From assembly GCA_023435985.1 (NCBI GenBank), contig JAEZKY010000382.1, positions 1 through 16,523 of the forward strand: a stretch of DNA of 16,523 bases, written 5' to 3'. Below, piece after piece: positions 1-6,646 of this stretch. Position numbers and translations under genes: made by a program. Origin of the DNA: Bacillota bacterium (GTDB lineage: Bacteria; Bacillota; Clostridia; Clostridiales; Clostridiaceae). The stretch's first letter is position 1, and the number at the start of each line of letters is the position of its first letter. The notes beneath the pieces were generated by a model. The model did no database searches and was not told the DNA's origin. It saw nothing but the letters and a program-made list of their open reading frames with translations.

Positions 1-448
1 TATTCTTAAAGAAAAAAATATTAAATTTAAATTTGAGGATAGGTTGTCGGAAGAATTAGAAGTTAACATAGATGGAAAAAGAATATATCAAGTTATTAGA
101 AATGTTATAGGAAATGCTATAAAATATGGAAGGCAGGAAGATGCGATAATCCAAGTAGAATTGAGTAGTAATAATGAATGGATTAAAATAGAAATTTAGG
201 ATAATGGACCTGGAATTCCAGAAGATAAACTTTCTAATATATTTAATAGATTTTATCGTATAGATACAGAACGTACAAAAGATTTTATGAGTACAGGTTT
301 AGGCCTTGCGATTGCAAAGGAAATGGTAGAAGCTCATAGAGGAAAAATTTATGCATCTAGCATCATTGAAAAGGGAAGTACGTTTACTATAGAGCTCCCA
401 GTAAATAATAAAGAGGAGGAAGTACATGAAACAAATATTAATTATTGA
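1..448 (+). pseudogene. Sensor histidine kinase, C-terminal part with in-frame stop
   Basis: This is the 3' end of a two-component sensor kinase; the rest lies left of the window. The reading frame begins at base 2 and shows the catalytic HATPase_c domain: an N box (VIRNVIGNAIKYG, about 94-132), a G1 box (DNGPGIP, from 200), an F box (IFNRFYRI) and a G2 box (STGLGLAIAKEM), ending GSTFTIELP. Directly before the G1 box, codon 197-199 is TAG in the same frame, where kinases usually have a residue such as Gln, Lys or Arg. One base change from CAG or AAG would explain it. A protein stopping here would lack the G1, F and G2 boxes and could not bind ATP normally. The frame is otherwise clean and ends at TGA 446-448, overlapping the regulator gene by 23 bp. 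Alternatives are a sequencing error or a very recent mutation. Confidence 0.75.
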
Positions 449-1112
449 AGATGATATAAATATTGCAGAATTAGAAAAAGAATATCTCCAATTAAATGGA
501 TATAAGGTTGAAATAGTTCAAGATGGAAATCAAGGATTAAAAAGAGCCCTTACGGGGATATTTGATCTTATTATAGTTGATTTAATGCTTCCGGGTAGGG
601 ATGGATATTCAATAGTAGAAGAGACTAGAAAAAAATATGAAATACCTATAATAATTGTATCAGCAAGAAGTGAAGATATTGATAAAATAAAAGGTCTGGG
701 ATTTGGAGCAGATGATTATTTAACAAAACCTTTTAGTCCAGCGGAACTAGTAGCTAGGATAAAATCGCATATAATCAGATATGAAAGATTATCTGGAAAG
801 AAAACACAAGTTAGTATTATCAGCCATAAAGCTTTAGAGATAATGACTGATTCACATAAAGTTTTTATAAATGGAAAAGAAGTTATTCTTACGACAAAAG
901 AGTATGAACTCATGGTTTTTCTAGCCTCTAATCCTAATATAGTTTTTACTAAGGATCAATTATTTGATAAAATATGGGGAGAAGAGTACTATGGAGATAC
1001 AGCTACTGTAGCAGTTCATATACAGAAGCTTAGAAAGAAGATTGAAAAGGATCCTGGAAATCCAGAATACATAGAAACGCTTTGGGGAACAGGGTACAGG
1101 TTTAATTCATAA
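426..1112 (+). CDS. OmpR/PhoB-family response regulator
   Basis: A 228-residue DNA-binding response regulator, the normal length for the OmpR/PhoB family. The N-terminal receiver domain (about 1-120) has the acidic pocket E8-D9-D10, the phospho-accepting D52 in IIVDLMLPG, the switch S79 and the conserved K101 in LTKPF. The C-terminal half (about 130-228) is a winged-helix domain with the typical VFTKDQLFDKIWG, VAVHIQKLRKKIE and GTGYRF elements. Start ATG 426 has AGGAGG at 414-419. Its partner is the overlapping upstream kinase, so translation is probably coupled, and a stop in the kinase could reduce expression of this gene. The kinase-before-regulator order is the reverse of the usual one. 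The regulated genes cannot be inferred from the sequence. Confidence 0.93.
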   Translation: MKQILIIEDDINIAELEKEYLQLNGYKVEIVQDGNQGLKRALTGIFDLIIVDLMLPGRDGYSIVEETRKKYEIPIIIVSARSEDIDKIKGLGFGADDYLTKPFSPAELVARIKSHIIRYERLSGKKTQVSIISHKALEIMTDSHKVFINGKEVILTTKEYELMVFLASNPNIVFTKDQLFDKIWGEEYYGDTATVAVHIQKLRKKIEKDPGNPEYIETLWGTGYRFNS

Positions 1113-1530
1113 AAGTATATATTATAATAATAAAGTTACATTTAGTGTGTTTGTAAGTTAAGCAAATATTAGGATATAAAATACAGAAAACTAATTGAAA
1201 CATATTTATAAAGTTAATTCAAAATTGCATTATAGAAAAAGTTTATATGAGGGCTATTATTTTAATAATTATCTATAAAATTGGGTAAGATGAAAATAAT
1301 TAGAGCTTATTAAATGCTATCTTAGAATAAAAAATGATTTTAAGATAGCTTTTTTTAGCAAGATTTTAGAGGTATAAAAAGCGATAAATTGATATAATTA
1401 AGTCGTTAATTTATTTAATATACTTTCGCAATATATTAGATTATTATGATAAAATAATATGAGAGCATAAAAAAGAAGAGATATTTTGTAAATTGAATAA
1501 AGATATGTCATAAAATAAGGAAGTGAATTG
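1113..1530. other. Intergenic stretch, response regulator to cls
   Basis: This is very AT-rich DNA. The only clear structure is the terminator-like hairpin at 1316-1356. I found no small ORF with a credible ribosome site and no convincing cls promoter; TTGATA at 1389-1394 resembles a -35 box but has no good -10 partner. Confidence 0.6.
1316..1356 (+). terminator. Intrinsic terminator downstream of the two-component genes
   Basis: Arms GCTATCTTA (1316-1324) and TAAGATAGC (1341-1349) are perfectly complementary. The stem extends by four weaker pairs (1325-1328 with 1337-1340), leaving an 8-nt loop. Seven T follow (1350-1356). It lies about 200 nt past the regulator stop and before cls, so it probably ends the two-component transcript. 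Confidence 0.75.
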
Positions 1531-2967
1531 ATGAATATATTCTTAGGCTTAACAGTTATAATCTTAATTTTAAATACGCTTCTCTCTTTGTCATTAGTCT
1601 TTATAGAGAGAAAAGATCCTACCACAACATGGGCATGGCTTTTAATAGTTATGATTTTACCAGGCTTAGGATTTATTATTTATGTTCTTCTTGGACAAAA
1701 TTTAAGCAGACAGAAGATTTTTAAAAAGAAAATAAAATTTGATGAAAATAAAAGAAAGAATTTAAGTGATAAATATGAAATAGATAATGATGGGTGTCAT
1801 GATGTAAGAGAAAGATTCCTCGATTTAATAAATATGAATTTCAACCATTCAGGGGCGAGGCTCACAACTAATAATAGAGTTGATGTGTATGTAAATGGTG
1901 AAGATAAGTTTAAACAATTAATAGAAGACATAAAAAATGCAAAGAAATATATTCATATTGAATACTATATTTTTAAGAATGATATACTTGGAAAAAGCAT
2001 AATTGATGAACTCACAAAAAAAGCAAAAAGCGGCTTGGAAGTTAGGTTATTAGTAGATAGTATGGGTTCAAGAAAATTAACGAGAAAAGCACTTAAAGAG
2101 TATATTCATGCTGGAGGAAAGTTTTCGATATTCTTTCCAGGAATTTTACCACATCTAAATACACGTATAAATTATAGAAATCACAGGAAAATTGTTGTCA
2201 TCGATGGCAAGTTTGGATATGTAGGTGGATTTAATGTTGGAAAAGAATATATAAATAAAGATCCTGAAGTTGGATTTTGGAGAGACACTCATGTGAGAAT
2301 ACAAGGTGAAGCTGTAGATCATTTAAATGAAAGATTTTTGCTTGACTGGTGCCATGCTTCTGAGGAAGATATAGAGGAGTATGAAAATTATTCAGAAGAA
2401 TTTAGCGAAGATTTTGGTGATGTAGGTATGCAAATTGTAACAAGCGGTCCCGACCATAAGGAAGAATATATTAGAAATGCATATTTAAAGCTGATTAATA
2501 ATGCTAAAAAGAACCTATATTTAGAAACTCCATATCTTGTACCGGATGGACCAATATTAGAATCATTAAAAATCTCAGCGTTATCAGGAGTAGATGTTAG
2601 AATTATAATCCCAGGAAAACCAGATCATTTCTTTATGAAGTGGGCTGCAAGTTCCTATGTAGGGGAGTTATTAGAAGCAGGAATAAAGGTTTATAATTAT
2701 GAAAAAGGTTTTATTCATTCAAAAACTATAGTTGCTGATGGTGCAGTAATGAGCATAGGAACAGCTAATATGGATATCAGGAGCTTTAAGCTTAATTTTG
2801 AGGTAAATGCATTTATTTATGACAATAGAATTGCAAAAGATGGCGAAACTGAATTTTTGAAAGATATCAAGGATTCTGAGGAAATAACAAAAGAAATATA
2901 TGATAATAGAAGCATTTCGCTTAGAATAAAGGAATCCTTAATTAGATTAGTATCTCCAATATTGTAG
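1531..2967 (+). CDS. cls: Cardiolipin synthase (phospholipase D family)
   Basis: This membrane enzyme condenses phosphatidylglycerol into cardiolipin. Its 478 residues match bacterial Cls proteins. Two hydrophobic segments at the N-terminus (about 2-23 and 33-54) form the membrane anchor. Two phospholipase D catalytic motifs (HxKxxxxD) follow: the first has H218, K220 and D225 within NHRKIVVID, the second H396, K398 and D403 within IHSKTIVAD. Downstream GGFN and GTANMD(I/R)S-type segments are also typical. ATG 1531 is chosen over the in-frame TTG at 1528 because AAGGAAG (1517-1523) is well spaced for the ATG. The gene stands alone between two terminators. Activity on another phosphatidyl donor cannot be excluded. 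Confidence 0.93.
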   Translation: MNIFLGLTVIILILNTLLSLSLVFIERKDPTTTWAWLLIVMILPGLGFIIYVLLGQNLSRQKIFKKKIKFDENKRKNLSDKYEIDNDGCHDVRERFLDLINMNFNHSGARLTTNNRVDVYVNGEDKFKQLIEDIKNAKKYIHIEYYIFKNDILGKSIIDELTKKAKSGLEVRLLVDSMGSRKLTRKALKEYIHAGGKFSIFFPGILPHLNTRINYRNHRKIVVIDGKFGYVGGFNVGKEYINKDPEVGFWRDTHVRIQGEAVDHLNERFLLDWCHASEEDIEEYENYSEEFSEDFGDVGMQIVTSGPDHKEEYIRNAYLKLINNAKKNLYLETPYLVPDGPILESLKISALSGVDVRIIIPGKPDHFFMKWAASSYVGELLEAGIKVYNYEKGFIHSKTIVADGAVMSIGTANMDIRSFKLNFEVNAFIYDNRIAKDGETEFLKDIKDSEEITKEIYDNRSISLRIKESLIRLVSPIL

Positions 2968-3030
2968 GCAATTGATATGTTTTCATTATCTGTTTAAATT
3001 ATAAATAGAATGAATAAAAAATAATCATAT

Positions 3031-3116
3031 TTGCCTGCTAGATTTTCCTCACATGCGCTTAAGAAAGGCAGATGCTTAAAAAAATCTCCGGCTCCATAGT
3101 CGCCTGAGGTTTTTTT
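3031..3116. terminator. Structured terminator region after cls, probably bidirectional
   Basis: The terminator stem is CTCCGGC (3086-3092) with GCCTGAG (3102-3108), carrying one C/T mismatch. A run of A precedes it (3078-3084) and seven T follow (3110-3116), so it could stop transcription from either side. Upstream, TTTGCCT near 3031 can pair with AGGCAGA near 3066, giving a second hairpin. The segment is clearly richer in G+C than its surroundings and resembles the hairpin between aroB and aroA in opposite orientation. Confidence 0.65.
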
Positions 3117-3153
3117 ATTCTTTAAGAATTTATGATAAATTAGAATCTATGTA

Positions 3154-3198
3154 TAACTTATAAAAAAGCTTGACTCCGCATAAGTTAAGATATAAATT
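3154..3198 (+). promoter_or_regulatory. Candidate promoter with inverted repeat, upstream of MFS gene
   Basis: TTGACT (3170-3175) resembles a -35 box. TATAAA (3191-3196, spacer 15) or TAAATT (3193-3198, spacer 17) could be the -10 box. The -35 box lies between perfect inverted arms TAACTTAT (3154-3161) and ATAAGTTA (3180-3187), an arrangement expected for a regulator binding site. No regulator gene is adjacent. Confidence 0.4.
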
Positions 3199-3306
3199 AT
3201 AAGCTATGATAAACAAAAGATATGGAGAAATATAGCCTTTGGATATTGAGGAGTGAATTATCCATTAACGTGCTATTTTCATATACCTTGGATAGGAGTA
3301 TTTATT

Positions 3307-4479
3307 GTGAAAGACAAAATTAAATTTTATTATTCATTATCTACCTATATTGTTTATGGAGTGCTAAGTATAGTAACTACCTTTTATGTACCTTATTTAA
3401 ATCAAGTGGTTGGATTATCATTAAGTGAAGTCGGGAAGGTAGTATCCATAGGTGCATTATCTGCAATTTTTTCTCAGCAATTTTTAGTAGGAAGACTATC
3501 GGGGAGCAACAATAAAAAGAAATTTGTTATGATACATTTTGGTGCATTGATTCTTATGACTATATTTTTTATTATTGCAAATAAATTTACAATATACATT
3601 TTTGCAATTTTATATGGAATTATTGTACAAACAACTGGGAACATATACGAAATATATGTGGAGAGACTATCTGTTAAACAAGGTATGGAATATTCTCAAG
3701 TAAGAAAATGGGGATCTATAGGTTTTGGATGTATAGTACTCTTATGTGGAATCATAATTGAAAGATTTGAATTCAAAACTATTTATATAATGGGAATTGC
3801 TATGATAAGTATTGTAATATTTATTATAGGATTGAAATTTAATAATATTGAAGCGGATGCTAAGAAAAATGAGGTAAAACTAAGAGACATATTGAAAAAT
3901 AAAAATTCATTAATTCTTGGTCTTACTAGTATTTTAATTATTGGAACATATAATGCGATAGAATTTGCATATTCAACCTATTTAATAGATATAACAGGAA
4001 ATACTGTTTTAGCTAACTCAATATATAGTAAATCTATATTTTTCAGAGTTGTTGTTGAGTTCTTATCCTTTATGTTTGTTGGGAGGGTATTAAAGAATAA
4101 TACACCTAAAAAATATTTAATTGTGGCTTTTCTTATAGCAGCAGCAAGAATATTATTATTTTCAACAGGATATGTGCCTTTGGTTGTTTTGGGTGATCAA
4201 TTACATGGATTAATGTATGGTTGTTATTTGACTTTCTTATTTAAATATATTAGAAATGTTGTTGATGATAAATTTGTAGCAGGCACATATTCAATAGTAA
4301 CCATATTAGGTTCAGCAGGTGCTAATTTTGTTTATCCTCAAATTTTTAGTGCAATCCAAGGTAAGTTTGGATACAATATAATGTATTTATCTGGATTTGC
4401 AATTATAATAGTTTCTACATTAATTGCTGCAAAGATTCTTCCGGAAGAGAAAAAATATATTGTAGCTAAAACTTATTAG
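3307..4479 (+). CDS. MFS transporter (MFS_1-like group)
   Basis: A 390-residue polytopic inner-membrane protein with about twelve hydrophobic segments in two halves separated by a charged central loop (around NNIEADAKKNEVKLRD). Length and layout fit the Major Facilitator Superfamily. The segment RKWGSIGFG is typical of the MFS_1-like group, which includes nucleoside and phenylpropionate permeases. The substrate cannot be inferred. I place the start at GTG 3307 because AGGAG (3294-3298) lies 8 nt upstream and the protein then begins just before the first membrane helix. GTG 3253 would add 18 residues, but its only ribosome-site-like sequence abuts the codon. The gene is monocistronic and converges on the lipoprotein gene. 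Confidence 0.85.
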   Translation: MKDKIKFYYSLSTYIVYGVLSIVTTFYVPYLNQVVGLSLSEVGKVVSIGALSAIFSQQFLVGRLSGSNNKKKFVMIHFGALILMTIFFIIANKFTIYIFAILYGIIVQTTGNIYEIYVERLSVKQGMEYSQVRKWGSIGFGCIVLLCGIIIERFEFKTIYIMGIAMISIVIFIIGLKFNNIEADAKKNEVKLRDILKNKNSLILGLTSILIIGTYNAIEFAYSTYLIDITGNTVLANSIYSKSIFFRVVVEFLSFMFVGRVLKNNTPKKYLIVAFLIAAARILLFSTGYVPLVVLGDQLHGLMYGCYLTFLFKYIRNVVDDKFVAGTYSIVTILGSAGANFVYPQIFSAIQGKFGYNIMYLSGFAIIIVSTLIAAKILPEEKKYIVAKTY

Positions 4480-4507
4480 CTTATGAGTAAAAAGTAATTA
4501 ATAAGTT
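4470..4507. terminator. Weak inverted repeat across convergent stop codons
   Basis: AACTTATTA (4470-4478) and TAATAAGTT (4499-4507) are perfect inverted arms around a 20-nt spacer, covering the stop codons of the transporter and the opposing lipoprotein gene. All pairs but one per arm are A-T and no T-run follows on the + strand, so terminator function is doubtful. Confidence 0.3.
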
Positions 4508-5879
4508 AAAGATCTGTCACATTGATCATTTTAAATCCCTTTTCTTCTAATATGCTGATTAATCTTTTTAAGATTGAGTTTTCAGCATAAGTAAAGGCTG
4601 GGATGGAATTATCATCTTCAACTAAAGATATATAATCATTTTCTAAAGAAGGATGAAAAAATACACTGCCCATATTAACTGTACTAGTTTCTTTAATTTT
4701 ATTTAAAGCCTCTTCCTCTTTTCCGACAGGAATATACCCAAGAGGAGTTGAAATATAAAAAGATGATTTATTATAAGGACTACGCTGAGGCTTTTTTAAA
4801 TCAGCTTTTTCTTTACCGAAATCATTAAATGGGTAATATAATATTTTAAAATATTTTTCTGCAATCTTATTTTGAGCTGGTGTAATTTCATAATGTGGTG
4901 ATTCAAAGAAATCAATTGGTATATCCAAATATGATGCAGTTTTGATGGCCTTTTCGATTTTTTCTTTAAATGTACTTTCAGAAGTATCAAGTTTTCCAAA
5001 TTCAAAACCAGCTCCAGATTCAGTATTACCAGATTGATGAGTATAACCATGAAGACCAATTGTTCCATTATGTGTAGTGAAAAAATCTAAACTATATACC
5101 ATTTCAGCTATTTCAAAATTATTTTTAGTTAGTGGGTCATTATCAAGTTTCTGACTTGGAATTACATACCTTGGAATCCATGCAATGTGATAAGGGATTT
5201 TCTTTTGACTCATATAATCCGCTATTATGCGAAGTTTTTCAAAATATTCTTTGGAATAAGGCTGTGAATTTACGCCTATATCTTCAAAACGAATAAGACC
5301 TATTTGATCTATTTTTGCTTTATATGGGGTGATATTTGTACTTGGAAAACCATCTATTTTACAATTTATTATTTTATTATCCTTATCCCACCTAGTGTAA
5401 AGTTTAAGCATACGTGAAAAATCAGAAAATCCAATATAATAAAAATTGTCTTTAATTAGTAATGGTTTCTTCAAGGAAAAATTATTATTTGGAGATTTTA
5501 TAATATTATCATGTAAATAAAGTGTATAAATATTGTTATTAAGATATATAACTAAATTGTCATTACGTTTTTTTATTTTTCCATCAAGTTCTTGTATGAA
5601 TTCATTTAGAGAGATATAATATCGATTTTTATCCAAATATATTGGTAAATTAAGTTTAAGGGCTTTGCCGTTAATTATAAATTTTACATTATCTTGAGGC
5701 ATATCAAAGCCAGTAAAACTAGAAAAATCTGTGCTAAGCCCATCATTTTTTTTCAAGGAATCCTTATTTGAAATTTGTTCTGAGCTGCTGTTTTTAATTA
5801 GACTATTATTATTATTGCAGCTTATTAAAAGTAGCATTAAAAATGTCATAAAAATAGAGAGAATTCTTTTACTTGTCAT
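4506..5879 (-). CDS. Lipoprotein with stalk-like domain and DUF2334 deacetylase-like domain
   Basis: A 457-residue predicted lipoprotein. The N-terminus has a short basic region, a hydrophobic stretch and the lipobox LISC with C21 as lipidated cysteine, followed by an Asn/Ser/Lys-rich linker (22-60). Residues about 63-175 resemble the copper amine oxidase N-terminal or 'stalk' domain of clostridial surface proteins (IINGKALKL, YISLNEF, then a second YYIGFSDFSRML unit and a closing W164). Residues about 188-457 resemble DUF2334, a polysaccharide-deacetylase relative: RFED (197-200), HGYTHQ with H277 and H281, and ESPHYE further on. It probably acts on a cell-envelope polysaccharide outside the membrane; the substrate is unknown. 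ATG 5879 has AAGGTGG about 8 nt upstream and is preferred to GTG 5891, which overlaps that site. Confidence 0.8.
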   Translation of the reverse strand: MTSKRILSIFMTFLMLLLISCNNNNSLIKNSSSEQISNKDSLKKNDGLSTDFSSFTGFDMPQDNVKFIINGKALKLNLPIYLDKNRYYISLNEFIQELDGKIKKRNDNLVIYLNNNIYTLYLHDNIIKSPNNNFSLKKPLLIKDNFYYIGFSDFSRMLKLYTRWDKDNKIINCKIDGFPSTNITPYKAKIDQIGLIRFEDIGVNSQPYSKEYFEKLRIIADYMSQKKIPYHIAWIPRYVIPSQKLDNDPLTKNNFEIAEMVYSLDFFTTHNGTIGLHGYTHQSGNTESGAGFEFGKLDTSESTFKEKIEKAIKTASYLDIPIDFFESPHYEITPAQNKIAEKYFKILYYPFNDFGKEKADLKKPQRSPYNKSSFYISTPLGYIPVGKEEEALNKIKETSTVNMGSVFFHPSLENDYISLVEDDNSIPAFTYAENSILKRLISILEEKGFKMINVTDL

Positions 5880-6161
5880 TTGTATCGCCACCTTGCTTTT
5901 TATATACTTTTATTATATGTACTTATATTTTTTTATATTTAGATTTTGCTTAGAAATATATGGATAAAAATGTCAGGAACAAATTATCACATCGAGATGC
6001 TTTTTAGGAAAGAGGAGTATGAAAGATAAAATGATTAAAGATTGGTTTTGATAAAATTTTAAAAAATAAGGCTTAAAATTATAAAAATAATAAATAAGCA
6101 AAATCTTAAATGATAAATAGGTGCTATATCGAGATGAAAAATGAAAAAATAATAATAAATA
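5880..6161. other. Intergenic AT-rich stretch, nothing clear
   Basis: Upstream of the divergent lipoprotein gene I find no good minus-strand promoter, although a TATAAT-like box lies at 5917-5912. A 10-codon ORF at 6019-6051 has a GAGGAG only 2 nt before its ATG and is not credible. The rest is low-complexity A/T. Confidence 0.5.
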
Positions 6162-6189
6162 TTGACATTATGATATAGTTTGTTATAAT
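6162..6189 (+). promoter_or_regulatory. Consensus sigma-A promoter for the small ORF
   Basis: TTGACA (6162-6167) and TATAAT (6184-6189) both match the consensus perfectly, with a 16-nt spacer. TG at 6181-6182 adds an extended -10 element. Transcription would begin near 6195, leaving a leader of about 75 nt before the ATG at 6270. It is the best promoter match in the window. Confidence 0.85.
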
Positions 6190-6269
6190 AGAAAAAAGAT
6201 AAATTTTAAAAGAAAATTTTATGCTATTATTCGTAAATAATAATTATTAAATTAGAAATGGAGAAAATC

Positions 6270-6407
6270 ATGGAAAAGGATATTGTAAAATCAGTTATGC
6301 AAAAATTTTATAGCTTTTTTTATTTTATGTTCTGGGGCTTTTATTTTAGCGCTGGCTATTTATTTTGCAAAAAAACTGAAAAAAATATCTTTCTAATGAG
6401 TTTTTAA
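6270..6407 (+). CDS. Small aromatic-rich single-pass membrane peptide, 45 aa
   Basis: This short ORF has its own transcription unit. The ATG has GGAG at 6260-6263, 6 nt upstream. The product starts with a short charged segment (MEKDIVKS), continues with a hydrophobic segment at about residues 13-33 and ends with KKTEKN and a short hydrophobic tail. Ten Phe, four Tyr and one Trp make a third of the protein aromatic; the middle reads FYSFFYFMFWGFYF. One membrane helix is likely, with the Lys pair at its cytoplasmic face. I do not recognise the family. A regulatory membrane peptide or a type I toxin-like peptide are both possible, but I found no convincing antisense promoter. The consensus promoter upstream and terminator downstream argue that it is expressed. 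Confidence 0.65.
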   Translation: MEKDIVKSVMQKFYSFFYFMFWGFYFSAGYLFCKKTEKNIFLMSF

Positions 6408-6447
6408 TTTTTATAAAGTATTTTGTATCTTATAACATGGATATTTC

Positions 6448-6481
6448 ATGGAACTCATTATATATGAGTTCCATTTTTTTT
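6448..6481 (+). terminator. Strong intrinsic terminator after the small ORF
   Basis: Eleven perfect base pairs, ATGGAACTCAT (6448-6458) with ATGAGTTCCAT (6464-6474), enclose a 5-nt loop and run into eight T (6474-6481). It separates the small ORF from the aromatic cluster and works only in the + direction. Confidence 0.9.
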
Positions 6482-6515
6482 AAATATAATTAAATATATG
6501 TAAGGGGGCAAATAT

Positions 6516-6612
6516 AAATAGAAGTACTGAAGGCTATTGAAGGGACTGCTTAATAAGTAGTTTATTGGAATTTTTATTCAAACAATGACTATAGAAAATA
6601 GAAGTATAGTAG
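6516..6612 (+). promoter_or_regulatory. Leader of aroB with repeated motif and near-palindrome
   Basis: The 11-mer AAATAGAAGTA occurs at 6516-6526 and again at 6596-6606. The second copy is part of the 15-mer ATAGAAGTATAGTAG (6598-6612), which recurs upstream of aroF at 13448-13462. Between the copies, 6545-6561 is a near-palindrome, ACTGCTTA-A-TAAGTAGT, with one unsymmetrical position, resembling an operator. A weak promoter may be TTGGAA (6565-6570) with TATAGA (6590-6595), spacer 19. No T-box element is visible. Confidence 0.4.
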
Positions 6613-6646
6613 GTTACACGATTAATAAGAAGGAGAGTGTTAAGTA

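Larger units (their letters stand above)
2968..3306. other. Intergenic stretch, cls to MFS transporter
   Basis: It holds a GC-richer structured segment (about 3031-3116) that ends in a bidirectional terminator, then a candidate promoter/operator for the transporter gene (3154-3198). I saw no small gene. GTG 3253 opens an in-frame extension of the transporter but is a poor start. Confidence 0.6.

Noticed and set aside
3253..3306. N-terminal extension of the MFS protein from GTG 3253
   Set aside because: The GAGGA before it abuts the codon, while GTG 3307 has a well-spaced AGGAG and fits the first membrane helix.
4796..5068. 90-codon minus-strand ORF inside the lipoprotein gene
   Set aside because: It is an out-of-frame shadow of the DUF2334 domain with no start signal; the composition is that of shifted A/T-rich codons.
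6019..6051. 10-codon ORF with GAGGAG upstream
   Set aside because: The ribosome site is only 2 nt from the ATG, there is no promoter or terminator of its own, and the peptide (MKDKMIKDWF) shows no feature.
5990..6136. Repeated ATCGAGATG 9-mer (5991 and 6128 regions)
   Set aside because: Too short, with different flanks; chance is likely.
6195..6530. Antisense RNA promoter for a type I toxin-antitoxin arrangement
   Set aside because: ATTATA at 6457-6462 gives a minus-strand -10 box, but no acceptable -35 box lies at the right distance.
6482..6646. T-box or other amino-acid riboswitch upstream of aroB
   Set aside because: I looked for the T-box GGGTGGTACC-type sequence and an attenuator with a T-run; neither is present.
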